A stretch of DNA of 41,784 nucleotides from an uncultured Alphaproteobacteria bacterium (GCA_902530595.1 CACAAX010000013.1:1-41784); one strand, 5' to 3'. Shown: positions 26,331-35,162, counted from the stretch's first letter. A program made the numbers and translations. The notes: a model not told the origin generated them from the letters alone.

Positions 26331-26882
26331 ATGTTCAATAATTTTTTGAAGAGGCATGCAATTGGTTGCTTTCTATTAAAGAAATGCATTATTTGGGTTT
26401 TCCTAGCAATCTTTCCACTATGCTTTATACCAACATATGCTTCTGAGTTTGAATTGAAGGGAATAACAGTTAGCAATCCACACTTAGTAGTTTTTGGAAA
26501 AAATGCTAAATCAGGGGCAGGCTATTTTGTTATTTCAAACAAAAATTCTGATCCTGTAGTTTTAAAAAAAGTTACAGCTGATTTTGGAAAGGCTATGTTG
26601 CATAAGACCGACATCGATAAAAAAGGTGTAGCTAAAATGAAGCACTTAAAAAGTGTAGCCGTTCCAGGTAATGGTTTATTGAAACTTGAGCCTGGAGGAA
26701 CCCACATAATGTTTATGAATATTTCGATTGAGTTTGATGAAACCCGAAAATATCCTGTAACCTTGGTTTTTGAGGAGCAGGGGTCATTAGATATTGATCT
26801 TAAACTTAAAAGTGCAAAGAAAAGCCAAAAAGCGCACAAACACAAAAATGGACACGCGCATAATCATAAGCACGACCACTGA
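26331..26882 (+). CDS. Copper chaperone PCuAC domain protein with His-rich tail
   Basis: This 183-residue periplasmic protein has an N-terminal signal-like segment (residues 15-38, ending TYASEFE) and a PCuAC domain that carries Cu(I) to cytochrome oxidase. The metal motif is visible as M89-L-H91, M103, H125-I-M127, close to the family pattern H(M)-x10-M-x21-H-x-M. The last 20 residues are a His-rich tail (GHAHNHKHDH), which could bind copper or zinc. A TauE/SafE exporter follows by 39 bases. The start at 26331 gives a rather long signal; an internal start is possible. Confidence 0.88.
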   Translation: MFNNFLKRHAIGCFLLKKCIIWVFLAIFPLCFIPTYASEFELKGITVSNPHLVVFGKNAKSGAGYFVISNKNSDPVVLKKVTADFGKAMLHKTDIDKKGVAKMKHLKSVAVPGNGLLKLEPGGTHIMFMNISIEFDETRKYPVTLVFEEQGSLDIDLKLKSAKKSQKAHKHKNGHAHNHKHDH

Positions 26883-26921
26883 ATAGCTATGTCCATTTAA
26901 ATTTCAAGAACGAGTTAAATT

Positions 26922-27674
26922 TTGGAAATAAATCTACTATTTTTATTTACTGTAGTACCTGCAATTATTTTATTTGGTATTGCAAAATCCGGACTCGGCG
27001 GGTCTGTATCGTTGATATCCATTCCTCTGATGACATTTATGATGCCATTAAATCAGGCTCTGGCAATCCTTTTACCTATATTGATTTTTTCTGACTTTAT
27101 TTCAGCCTTTAGATTTCGCAGGGAATTTGATCTTAACACATTAAAGTTGATGGTTCCCTTTGCTGCGGTTGGAGCAATTATTGGGGCATCTACGTTCTCA
27201 TTTTTTTCTGAGGATTATCTCAAATTTATCTTAGGTATAATGGGTTTTTTATTCTCATTTCATTATTTTTTTTTAAAAAAAGATGCTGATAAACCAGCAA
27301 AAGAAAATTTTATAAAAGGCGCTATTTGCTCTTCTATTGCTGGGTTTACCTCTTTTTGTGCTCACTCCGGAGGTACTCCGACTAGCATATATTTGCTTCC
27401 ATTAAGATTACGAAAAGAGACTTATGTTGGAACAAGGATAATGTTTTTTACCAGCATAAATTTGGTAAAGCTGCCTTTTTATATTCATCTATCAATGGTC
27501 AATTCTAATTCTTTAATCCATTCTCTCGTGCTCTTACCTTTATCTGTTTTTGGTATATTTATTGGATATAGGCTTTTAAAGGTGATAAAAGAAAGTATCT
27601 TTTATAATGCTATTTACACTTTTATTTTAGTAGCAAGCGCCAAATTAATAATTGATTTCTTTTATCCTCTTTGA
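26922..27674 (+). CDS. TauE/SafE-family membrane transporter
   Basis: This 250-residue protein, with about seven to eight hydrophobic helices, has the family's two repeat motifs: GIAKSGLGGSVSLISIPLM near residues 19-37 and GAICSSIAGFTSFCAHSGGTPTSIYLLPLR near 132-160. Family members export sulfite, sulfoacetate or other sulfonates and some are implicated in copper or heavy-metal handling. The start is TTG 26922 with only a weak ribosome site, perhaps coupled to the PCuAC gene upstream. The partnership suggests metal or sulfur handling, but this is inference. Confidence 0.88.
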   Translation: MEINLLFLFTVVPAIILFGIAKSGLGGSVSLISIPLMTFMMPLNQALAILLPILIFSDFISAFRFRREFDLNTLKLMVPFAAVGAIIGASTFSFFSEDYLKFILGIMGFLFSFHYFFLKKDADKPAKENFIKGAICSSIAGFTSFCAHSGGTPTSIYLLPLRLRKETYVGTRIMFFTSINLVKLPFYIHLSMVNSNSLIHSLVLLPLSVFGIFIGYRLLKVIKESIFYNAIYTFILVASAKLIIDFFYPL

Positions 27675-27817
27675 ATTAAATCAAAAAATTGCCACTTGTA
27701 GGATTGTCCATAGCTTGCCTAAACCACGGAGCTTTATAAATATAGATTTTGCTGAACAATGTCCTTCCTTTAAACTAAAAATTAGTTTTGACTAACAGAA
27801 GAAATGAGTCGGATTAT

Positions 27818-28672
27818 ATGGTGGATTTTGTTTCCCTTTTAGGAGTAAAAGGTGGCCCGGCGATAAGACCGGGGTCGAATATGCCTACCTCTACTTTAAT
27901 TCACATCAACGGAAAAAATTTTTTAGTGGATACAGGATTAGGGGTCTCACGATCTATCTGTGACCAGGGCGTTGAACTTAATGAAATAGATGCTATTTTC
28001 ATTACGCATATGCATTCAGATCATTACCTCGAGCTTGGACCTTTGCTTCACACAGCATGGGTATCAGGCCGCGTAAAACCTATACCTATCTATGGTCCAA
28101 AACGGCTAAAGCATTATTGGAGAGCTTTTCTTGACTCAATGGTTGATGATATTGCGCTTAGAATAGAGGATGAGGGACGAATTGATTTAGAGAAACTACC
28201 TTCATTTTATAGTTTTGAAGATAGACAGTCTTTATCATTATCCAATATCAATATCCGAGTTATGCGCAATCTACATCCCCCGATACGGGATAGTTTTGCA
28301 CTTCGGGTTGAGTGGGGACATTATTCAATTGTGTTGTCCGGCGACACAGCTTACATGCCAGAGATGATAGATTTTGCTGATCAAGCCGATCTCTTAATAC
28401 ACGAGGCGATGTTATCGGAAGGAATTGACTTAATAATGACTCGTTTAGGGCATGAAGATAATAAGCTTAGAAACCATCTACTACAAAGCCATACGCTAGC
28501 TGAGAATGCAGGATTAATTGCCAAGTGCGCCAAAGTAAAATGCTTAGCTTTAAATCATTTTGTTCCCGATGGATTTGCAGAGTTTAATGACGAAGATTGG
28601 TTGAAGGCTGTTAGAAGGCATTGGTCTGGAAAGACTATCCTTGGCAGAGATGGAATTAGAATTCCTTTATAA
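27818..28672 (+). CDS. MBL-fold metallo-hydrolase
   Basis: This 284-residue protein, started at ATG 27818 (MVDFVSLLGVKGGPAIRPG), has the metallo-beta-lactamase metal motif THMHSDHYLELG with H64, H66, D68 and H69. Further ligands are in RNLHPPIRDSFALRVEWG, LSGDTAY and CLALNHFVPDG. This arrangement resembles RNase Z/arylsulfatase-like members of the fold. The N-terminal pattern is typical of hydrolases that act on cyclic or ester substrates; the exact reaction cannot be given. An upstream TTG at 27788 would add 10 residues. Confidence 0.9.
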   Translation: MVDFVSLLGVKGGPAIRPGSNMPTSTLIHINGKNFLVDTGLGVSRSICDQGVELNEIDAIFITHMHSDHYLELGPLLHTAWVSGRVKPIPIYGPKRLKHYWRAFLDSMVDDIALRIEDEGRIDLEKLPSFYSFEDRQSLSLSNINIRVMRNLHPPIRDSFALRVEWGHYSIVLSGDTAYMPEMIDFADQADLLIHEAMLSEGIDLIMTRLGHEDNKLRNHLLQSHTLAENAGLIAKCAKVKCLALNHFVPDGFAEFNDEDWLKAVRRHWSGKTILGRDGIRIPL

Positions 28673-28703
28673 AACTTCTCGATATGTCACGCTTTGGATA
28701 GGG

Positions 28704-29057
28704 CTAGTAAGACCAAACTTTCTTGATATTTCTAATATTAAATCCAGACACGTTAGCAAAATGTTTACTTGCTATAGACCTGGCCTCATCTAAAGAACAC
28801 GCTTCTACTATCCATATACTATTCTCATTAACAAATTTTCCATTACATACGGAATTGATACTATAATCAATTTCATACTCCGATTTCCAATGGGAGACTT
28901 TTTTCTTGCTAAAAGTGCATTCAACTATTGTTTTAAAGGAGAATTTCTCTTGTAAGCGTTTTGTAGACACTAAAACCCAATTTTTTTTTGCCATTGAGTT
29001 TAGAGCATTACTAAAGTAGGGCTCTTCTTTGTAAAGGATAAGCTTTTTCGTCGTCAA
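28704..29057 (-). CDS. Small hypothetical protein
   Basis: This 117-residue soluble protein starts at TTG 29057 with GGAAG six bases upstream. It reads MTTKKLILYKEEPYFSNALNSM, then VECTFSKKKVSHWKSEYEIDY, then ENSIWIVEACSLDEARSIASKHF, a strand-helix unit, and ends NIKKVWSY. No signal peptide or membrane segment is visible. I do not recognise a family. It converges on the MBL gene, 31 bases apart. Confidence 0.5.
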   Translation of the reverse strand: MTTKKLILYKEEPYFSNALNSMAKKNWVLVSTKRLQEKFSFKTIVECTFSKKKVSHWKSEYEIDYSINSVCNGKFVNENSIWIVEACSLDEARSIASKHFANVSGFNIRNIKKVWSY

Positions 29058-29309
29058 TGGTATCTTCCGAAAGTTTTGTATTCACAGGAAATAGTGCTCT
29101 TTAGTCATTTTTCAAAAGTTTTGTTTTTTATTAAAAGAGAAAAAAGTTCTAACTCCACAAAAAAGCCGTAAATAATTTCACACAAAAATGAAAACAACTG
29201 AACTAGCCAAAGAATTTCAGGGTAATAACCTCTGAACAAAGGAAAACTTGTAGGAGTAATAAATATGCATTAGATGTAAAATACTGAACAACAATTTGTA
29301 GATAATATT

Positions 29310-29735
29310 ATGAAAAAGAAGGTTTATATCGCAGGGCCTTTATTCAATGATCATGAGAGAGATTTTTTAGAAGCGATAGCACTCTGTCTTGAAGAAGAAG
29401 GCTTCAAATGTTTTCTCCCACATCGAGACTTAACGGGTGTAGAAGAGTCTGAATTAAAGACAACATCTATGACCCAAGAGTCCAAGGATAAAATATTTGT
29501 TGCAGATTTAACTGCTCTTAGAGAGTCGGATCTAACCGTTGCATTAATAACGGGTTGGGACATAGACTCAGGGACTTCTGCCGAAATAGGGTATACGTTT
29601 GCACAGGGAAAACCGATTATTGGCATTGATGCTTCGGAGAGAAGATTTAGAAATTTATTTGTAGAGGGAATGATTACGGAAAAGGTACAAAATATCAATG
29701 CTATCCTTCCGGCAATTAAAAGAACATTTTCTTAA
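29310..29735 (+). CDS. Nucleoside 2-deoxyribosyltransferase family protein
   Basis: This 141-residue protein has the family landmarks: VYIAGPLFNDHERDF at the start, FLPHRDLTG, then D-[LS]-x2-A near residues 66-69, WDIDSGTSAEIGYTFAQGK with Glu92 as the likely nucleophile and Asp84/Asp86 nearby. Family members exchange nucleobases on deoxyribose, or cleave 5'-nucleotides (DNPH1-like); the two cannot be told apart here. It ends 8 bases before the convergent SDR pseudogene. The spacer before it (29058-29309) is AT-rich and lacks a clear ribosome site. Confidence 0.88.
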   Translation: MKKKVYIAGPLFNDHERDFLEAIALCLEEEGFKCFLPHRDLTGVEESELKTTSMTQESKDKIFVADLTALRESDLTVALITGWDIDSGTSAEIGYTFAQGKPIIGIDASERRFRNLFVEGMITEKVQNINAILPAIKRTFS

Positions 29736-29743
29736 ATAGTTCA

Positions 29744-30444
29744 TTAGATATGCCTCGTAACTCCTCCATCAACCCTTATACTTTGCCCGGTTATATAGCT
29801 GCTGTCATCTGAAAGTAAGAAAGCTGCCGTTTTTGCTTGCTCCTCTACTCTAGCGAACCTTTTGAATACAGACATATGAGATAGTTTTCTGGCAAATCCA
29901 GGCTGTCTGTAAATCCAGGTAATAAGCAATTCATTCTAATATTGTCTGATCCATACCGATCAGAGTAGAGTTTGGTGTAGGATGATACTCCAACCCTATA
30001 AACGCTTGATGTCGGAAACATTAAGCTAGGCTCAAAAACTGAAAATGTTGTTATATTTAAAATTGAGCCATCTCCTTGAGATTGCATAATGGGGGTTATT
30101 AACTTGGATAACCGGATTACAGGCATTAGCACCATTTCATTAGCTTTTTTCCAATCATCCTCTGAAATTTCAAGAAGATCCCCCTTAGGAGGACCGCCTA
30201 CATGAATTAAAAGGCTATCTATCCTACCAAATTTCTCCATCGTAAATTTTATAAGGTTATCGGTATCCTTGGAGTTTTCTGCCCTGCCGCGATATGCTAT
30301 TCCGTCAAGTTCCTCAGCAAGATTTTCACAATTGTCTGATGGAGACATTAATGAGAGCCTGTAGTTTCTTTTTTTCATTTCACGCGCAATCGCCGCGCCC
30401 ATTCCCTTGCCCCCACCAACAACAATACAAACTTGATCGGTCAT
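29744..30444 (-). pseudogene. Short-chain dehydrogenase/reductase, single-base frameshift
   Basis: The N-terminal part (30444-29845) is a Rossmann SDR: CIVVGGGKGMGAAIAREM binds NAD(P), followed by IDSLLIHVGGPP, ILNITTFSVFEPS and SSVYRVGVSSYTKLYSD, where Tyr and Lys are the usual catalytic pair. Reading stops making sense after MNCLLPGFTDSLDLPE; the rest (KLSHMSVFKRFARVEEQ to VDGGVTRHI) continues in another frame ending at 29744. Adding one base to the T4 run at 29885-29888 (plus strand) restores a single protein of about 233 residues. So either one base was lost in the assembly or the gene is inactive. Substrate unknown. Confidence 0.8.
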
Positions 30445-30640
30445 GATAAGCTCCTTATTTAATTTTTGCCTTTTAGCTTAGTAGAAATATTTAGTAAAAA
30501 GAATATGATAATTAAGAAGATATTTATCAATAACAGCTTTCTGATTTCAGAATTAAAAAGTTTAGTAAGAGGATTCAAAATATTATATATTTTCTTGTAA
30601 GCAGTGATCTTAACGTTGCTCTATTTTTTAGGGTTTCTCA

Positions 30641-31543
30641 ATGATAACTTGGATTACTCATCCTGAATATGATATTCCATTGCCTCCGGGCCATAGATTT
30701 ACGTCAACAAAATTTTCAGATCTTTTCGAATTATTAAAAAGGTCTGAATATATGGAATCTGCGACCATTCTAGTACCGGAAAAGGCGAACGCAGAACAAG
30801 TTGGTATCGCTCATTGTAGCGAATACGTTGAGAAGATAGCAAATGGCTCATTGGATGAAAAAGAACAGAGGAGGCTAGGTTTGCGTTGGAGCCCAGTGTT
30901 GGCAAAAAGATCTTTTATTGCTGTAAATGGATCCTTATTAGCTGCGAGATCTGCTTTGCAGTACGGCATTTCATGTCATTTGGCAGGGGGCACTCATCAC
31001 TCTCATTTTGATTTTGGGTCAGGGTTTTGTGTATTTAATGATCTAGCTTTTACCGCATTAACCTTGACTAAATCAAAAGAAGTAAAAAATATTCTGATAT
31101 TTGATTGTGATGTACATCAAGGAGATGGAACAGCGAGAATATTAGAGACTAATAATAGAACATTCACGTGTTCAATACATTCTTCAAAAAACTTTCCCTA
31201 CAGAAAGGCTAACAGTGATCTTGATATCGGTTTAGAAGATAACATGTCTTGGTTGGGGTATAAAAAGTACTTGGTAGAGGGATTGAATAAATGCATAGAA
31301 AGATTTTCTCCAGATTTAGTTCTATATGTAGCAGGAGTGGATATACACACTAAAGATAAGCTAGGCAGATTAAATATTGATGATGAAGGTCTTTTTGAAA
31401 GAGAAATGATAGTATTGAACTTTTTTAAGAAAAGGGATATTCCTATTGCAACCGTGATGGGCGGTGGGTACTCCGATGATAAGCATGAACTTGCATGTCG
31501 TCATTCAACGGTGGTGAAAGCTGCGCATCAGATTTGGGCATAG
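30641..31543 (+). CDS. Histone deacetylase-family hydrolase
   Basis: This 300-residue enzyme has the deacetylase fold motifs: GGTHHSHFDFGSGFCVFNDLA with His119-His120, FDCDVHQGDGTA with zinc ligands Asp157 and His159, CSIHSSKNFPY, and YVAGVDIHTKDKLG with third ligand Asp234, ending MGGGYSDD. Bacterial members hydrolyse acetylated polyamines, amino acids or proteins; there are no histones, so the substrate here is open. The start ATG 30641 has a weak AGGG upstream. It stands alone on the plus strand after a 196-base spacer divergent from the SDR gene. Confidence 0.93.
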   Translation: MITWITHPEYDIPLPPGHRFTSTKFSDLFELLKRSEYMESATILVPEKANAEQVGIAHCSEYVEKIANGSLDEKEQRRLGLRWSPVLAKRSFIAVNGSLLAARSALQYGISCHLAGGTHHSHFDFGSGFCVFNDLAFTALTLTKSKEVKNILIFDCDVHQGDGTARILETNNRTFTCSIHSSKNFPYRKANSDLDIGLEDNMSWLGYKKYLVEGLNKCIERFSPDLVLYVAGVDIHTKDKLGRLNIDDEGLFEREMIVLNFFKKRDIPIATVMGGGYSDDKHELACRHSTVVKAAHQIWA

Positions 31544-31568
31544 GCATAGAGAGGAACGGGTTTTACAA

Positions 31569-31664
31569 ATGGAACTAATGGATATCTTTATGTTGATTAA
31601 GATATTTTTGATTTTTGGCTTTGTGACTTATTTGTATTGGTCTTCAACGAATATAAAAAAGTAA
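31569..31664 (+). CDS. Possible 31-residue membrane peptide
   Basis: A short frame starts at ATG 31569, 25 bases after the deacetylase stop, with GAGG about ten bases upstream. It encodes a mostly hydrophobic helix (MELMDIFMLIKIFLIFGF onward) ending in polar STNIKK. It would be a single-span membrane peptide. Chance is a serious alternative. Confidence 0.3.
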   Translation: MELMDIFMLIKIFLIFGFVTYLYWSSTNIKK

Positions 31665-31978
31665 TTTTGTCACACTAATGTAAACACTATTTGACAACTT
31701 TTTTTTCCATGCCATAATCTCGTAGCTCAAGAAAGCCATCCTTATTATGTTTGCCAGTTGGGGGAGGGCTCTTGTCTCTTTATCATTAAGAAACAAGAAT
31801 AATATACGGGATGGTTTTCTTTGAGAAAATGGGCCAACATTTGAATGTTAGCCCAATTAGGGGAGGATAAATTCACGTTGTGAATGCTGATAGATTACAT
31901 GAAATCATTGCCATTTCAAGCATAACGTGACGTTAACGTAAACATAAACTAAGCTCTTTGAATGAAGCCAGTGATATA
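31665..31978. other. Intergenic region with a hairpin and a palindrome
   Basis: This 314-base stretch holds no convincing gene. It contains a hairpin at 31831-31854 and a 10-bp palindrome ACGTTAACGT at 31930-31939, about 40 bases beyond the cofC stop. A GGGGGAGGG run lies near 31760. Its main role is probably to end the cof operon. Confidence 0.45.
31831..31854 (-). terminator. Candidate terminator of the cof operon
   Basis: GGGCCAACATT at 31831-31841 pairs with AATGTTAGCCC at 31844-31854 with one mismatch and a 2-base loop. On the minus strand it is followed by ATTTTCTC, so it fits a rho-independent terminator for transcripts reading leftwards from cofC, which ends 125 bases earlier at 31979. 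Confidence 0.5.
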
Positions 31979-32632
31979 TCAAATTGATTGAAAAAATTTA
32001 GGTTGTCTGGTTTTAAACTTTTCTAAGTCTTTGCCTGTATCCAAGTCATCTTTAAGACTATCTACTGGAGCTAAAATTGATCTTATGGAAATCTTTTTTG
32101 CTTCTTTTTGATGTTCAAAAAATGAGTTTGGACCAAATTTGAAATTTAATCTTGTTGGCAGAGATAGGTACAAAGCGTTTGTACCGAAATCAGTCGAGGG
32201 ACATATTACCATGCTATTTCTTGATTTTCTTCCCATATCCAAAATTTTTTTAATATCCTCAGTTTCTGGATCAATTATATCACCAGGAAGTATAAGGCTT
32301 GAGTCATAAAGTTTTTCTGAAGACCAGCATATACCCTTGTTTACAGCTGAGTTCAGTCCATTTAAGTTTTGTTCTTTAAGAACACGCACATGAAAGTCCT
32401 TTGATATCTTTTCTACCTCCTCACACGGTGTTATAACCAGTATATCCGAATAGATAAGAGGGCATTGATCTTTCAATGTTTTTAGCTTTTTTAAAAGTTG
32501 TGTGAACAAAAGTTTTATAAGTTTTTCTCTCTTATTAGGAGAAAGTAAATTGGATAAACGCGTTTTACCTTCGTTTATTGATCTCATTGGAATTAAGATT
32601 GAGGTTTTACTTTTCTGGTATTTTAAGTTCAT
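31979..32632 (-). CDS. cofC: 2-phospho-L-lactate (or related) guanylyltransferase, F420 biosynthesis
   Basis: This 217-residue enzyme activates a three-carbon phospho-acid with GTP for attachment to Fo, the flavin-like part of coenzyme F420. The MobA/GT-A-like plan is visible: ILIPMRSINEGKTRLSNLL (nucleotide site), a central LPGDI, then GTNALYLSLP, FKFGPNSFFEHQKEAK and LDTGKDLEKF, all characteristic CofC/FbiD blocks. Which acid it uses (2-phospholactate, phosphoenolpyruvate or 3-phosphoglycerate) cannot be read from the sequence. It starts 16 bases after the cofH stop, so it is last in the cof operon. Confidence 0.9.
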   Translation of the reverse strand: MNLKYQKSKTSILIPMRSINEGKTRLSNLLSPNKREKLIKLLFTQLLKKLKTLKDQCPLIYSDILVITPCEEVEKISKDFHVRVLKEQNLNGLNSAVNKGICWSSEKLYDSSLILPGDIIDPETEDIKKILDMGRKSRNSMVICPSTDFGTNALYLSLPTRLNFKFGPNSFFEHQKEAKKISIRSILAPVDSLKDDLDTGKDLEKFKTRQPKFFQSI

Positions 32633-32648
32633 GCCAACACAGCCTTAA

Positions 32649-33887
32649 TCAATTTAAAAAACTAAGTGGGTTAGATCCATTTCTTGATACTAATGGATCG
32701 TGACCAACTATAGAAACCTCTGAGTCATAGGTTTTTAGTTTTCTATATAACGTGTCTCTCTTAATTGGTATCTTTGAAGCTGATCGAATTATCTCAACCA
32801 TTTCCGTCTCTGTAATTTCTTGCCCGTTTTTTGATCCCGCTGCCCGCGAAATACTTTCATTCATCAAAGTACCACCCAAGTCGTTAACGCCCATAGATAG
32901 TAAATTTCTCGCCTTCTCAGCCCCCAATTTCGTCCACGACACCTGTATATTATCTATAAACCGGTGCAAGACAATTCGTGCAACAGCATGCATAAGCTCT
33001 ATCTCGTTATCAGTTGCACCTGCTCGTACCAGCGAGGGGCTTTCCAGGTAAAGCGGTGAGTCATAATGGACAAAAGATAGTGGGACAAATTCTGTAAAAC
33101 CGCCGGTCTCAACTTGAATACGACGAAGGATATCTAGGTGGACAGCCCATTCTTTAGGAGCGTCTATATGGCCATACATTATTGTAGCTGTAGATGGAAT
33201 GCCTGAGCGGTGTGCGGTCTTAATGATTTCAATCCATTGATCGGCAGTTAACTTATTTTTTGTCAGCTTTTTTCGGATTTTTGTATCAAGTATTTCAGCT
33301 GCTGTGCCTGGCATTGAGCCTAATCCACACTCCTTTAAATCTTCAAGAAAATCTGCATAACTCATTCTACTTTTCTTTGCACCATACCATATCTCAAAAG
33401 GTGAAAATGCATGAATATGCATTTTAGGTAGTACTTTCTTTATAGCAATTAGGATCTCTCGATAATAAGTGCCAGGAAGTTTTGGATGAAGTCCGCCTTG
33501 TATGCAAACTTCCGTAGCCCCTCTTTCTGAAGCTTCCTTTGCTCTTCGCACTACTTCATCAAAACTTAACCATTCGGCACCAGGTTCGTTTGATCGCTTT
33601 GCAAACCCACAGAATTTGCAGCCCATGTAACATACATTTGTAAAATTAATGTTCCTGTTAATTACAAAGGTTACGTTATTGCCGTTGACCTTATTTTGTA
33701 AAAAATCCGCAAAATTCAAAACAGCCTGCTTATCTTTGCCTTTTGTTAAGAATAGCTTCTCGATATCATTTAAAGAGGGTCGCTGGTTTTTTAGACAATT
33801 TTCCAATATTAAACGAGTGTCTATTGACGCCTCTGAAAGAGTATCTTCAAGATGCTTTGAGTGACAAACTGTTTGTAAATCTTTCAT
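32649..33887 (-). CDS. cofH: FO synthase subunit 2, radical SAM
   Basis: This 412-residue radical SAM enzyme joins tyrosine to the uracil intermediate in the first half of FO synthesis. The iron-sulfur motif is C86-x3-C90-x2-C93 in VCYMGCKFCGF. FTEFVPLSFVHYDSPLY, ARIVLHRFIDNIQVSWTKLG and LGGTLMNESISRAAG are typical CofH/MqnE-like blocks. CofH resembles menaquinone enzymes MqnC/MqnE, but the pairing with CofG and CofC settles it. It overlaps the cofG stop by the 4 bases ATGA, a sign of coupled translation. Confidence 0.93.
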   Translation of the reverse strand: MKDLQTVCHSKHLEDTLSEASIDTRLILENCLKNQRPSLNDIEKLFLTKGKDKQAVLNFADFLQNKVNGNNVTFVINRNINFTNVCYMGCKFCGFAKRSNEPGAEWLSFDEVVRRAKEASERGATEVCIQGGLHPKLPGTYYREILIAIKKVLPKMHIHAFSPFEIWYGAKKSRMSYADFLEDLKECGLGSMPGTAAEILDTKIRKKLTKNKLTADQWIEIIKTAHRSGIPSTATIMYGHIDAPKEWAVHLDILRRIQVETGGFTEFVPLSFVHYDSPLYLESPSLVRAGATDNEIELMHAVARIVLHRFIDNIQVSWTKLGAEKARNLLSMGVNDLGGTLMNESISRAAGSKNGQEITETEMVEIIRSASKIPIKRDTLYRKLKTYDSEVSIVGHDPLVSRNGSNPLSFLN

Positions 33888-35062
33888 GCTGTTATTAATT
33901 CCTTAAGCTTATTGTCAGGATGAAGGTAAGCAGAATGTTTTAACATATGGCTTCTAATAATTGTGGATAAGAAATCTTCTGTATTAAATTTTGGATAAAC
34001 AGTAAGTCGTTCCATTAAACGAAATCCTATTTTACTCATCATTGATTCTAGCACATTAATATTTGGCCAAGGATGTTGAGGATTGATAAAGTCTTTAGTA
34101 ACCGGAGAAATACCACCCCAATCATTTATTCCTGCTTTTACATACTCTAAATGCTTTTTCTCTAGATTTGGGGGCGCTTGTATGCTGATGGTAGGGTTTA
34201 AAATAATTCTGGCCAAAGCAATAGTTTGTAGCATTTCTTTTAACTTAGGCTCTGGGTGATTCGACATAGGAATGTTGGGTTTTGTTTGGAAATTTTGGAT
34301 AATTACCTCTTGAATATGTCCATACCTGTTATTGATTTTTTCTATTAATAGAAGTGCCTCAATCCTTTCTTCAAGAGTTTCCCCTATGCCTATAAGAATA
34401 CCTGTAGTAAACGGCACCTTATAATAACCAGCGGAAATTAAAGTTCTTATTCTTTGGATTGGAACTTTGTCGGGGCATCCATAATGCGGGCCTCCTTTTT
34501 TAGTTAATCTTTTACTGGTGGTTTCAAGCATCATTCCCATTGATGCACATACATTTTTAAGCTTCATGATTTCATACTCACTAAGTGTTCCTGCATTTAC
34601 ATGAGGCAGGAGTGGTGTTTTTTCTATCACCAATTTACACATTTCAATTAAATAGTCTGTCATTGCTTCATAACCGAGAGCTTCTAAGGCACGCTTTGGT
34701 TTGGCATACCTTTTCTCAGGTCTTTCTCCCAAACTAAATAACAACTCTTTACACCCCTTTTTCTCTCCTTCGTGAGCAGACAATAGAACCTCCTGGGGGG
34801 ACATTATTTTTGAATCGGGATTATCTGGATGTTTTACAAAAGTGCAGTAACTGCAGGTGTCTCTGCACATATTTGTTAAGGGGACAAAAATTTTTCTGGA
34901 GTAAGTAACCACATCACCCCAATGGACGTCTCGCTTATGCGAAGCGGTACCGATAAGTTTTTCTAAAGGAGTGTTGAGGACCATATGTTCGTAGTAAGCA
35001 ACTTCATCCTTATCTATTCTCCACAGGTCTTTGTCATTAAGATGAGTTGACACACTCGTCAT
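33884..35062 (-). CDS. cofG: FO synthase subunit 1, radical SAM
   Basis: This 392-residue radical SAM enzyme completes formation of the deazaflavin FO. Its cluster motif is C66-x3-C70-x2-C73 in MCRDTCSYCTF. GCKELLFSLGERPE, LPHVNAGTLSEYEI, FTTGILIGIGETLEER, VIIQNFQTKPNIPM and GINDWGGISPVTKDF fit CofG. The start is ATG 35062, with AGGGGGA five bases upstream; an in-frame codon at 35086 lacks such a site. In Actinobacteria cofG and cofH are one gene (fbiC); here they are separate. The 76 bases between it and the PPOX gene leave both options, shared or separate promoter. Confidence 0.93.
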   Translation of the reverse strand: MTSVSTHLNDKDLWRIDKDEVAYYEHMVLNTPLEKLIGTASHKRDVHWGDVVTYSRKIFVPLTNMCRDTCSYCTFVKHPDNPDSKIMSPQEVLLSAHEGEKKGCKELLFSLGERPEKRYAKPKRALEALGYEAMTDYLIEMCKLVIEKTPLLPHVNAGTLSEYEIMKLKNVCASMGMMLETTSKRLTKKGGPHYGCPDKVPIQRIRTLISAGYYKVPFTTGILIGIGETLEERIEALLLIEKINNRYGHIQEVIIQNFQTKPNIPMSNHPEPKLKEMLQTIALARIILNPTISIQAPPNLEKKHLEYVKAGINDWGGISPVTKDFINPQHPWPNINVLESMMSKIGFRLMERLTVYPKFNTEDFLSTIIRSHMLKHSAYLHPDNKLKELITA

Positions 35063-35162
35063 TTTTCCCCCTAAAATATAAATCAAATTATGACACGGTT
35101 GATAACAAAGGGCAATAATATAACAATTTACATCGATTTAAAAAAAAGTCTGAATTTAACCT

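Noticed and set aside
29162-29309. Short frame MKTTELAKEFQGNNL before the deoxyribosyltransferase
   Set aside because: Fifteen codons, no ribosome site and no similarity; most likely chance.
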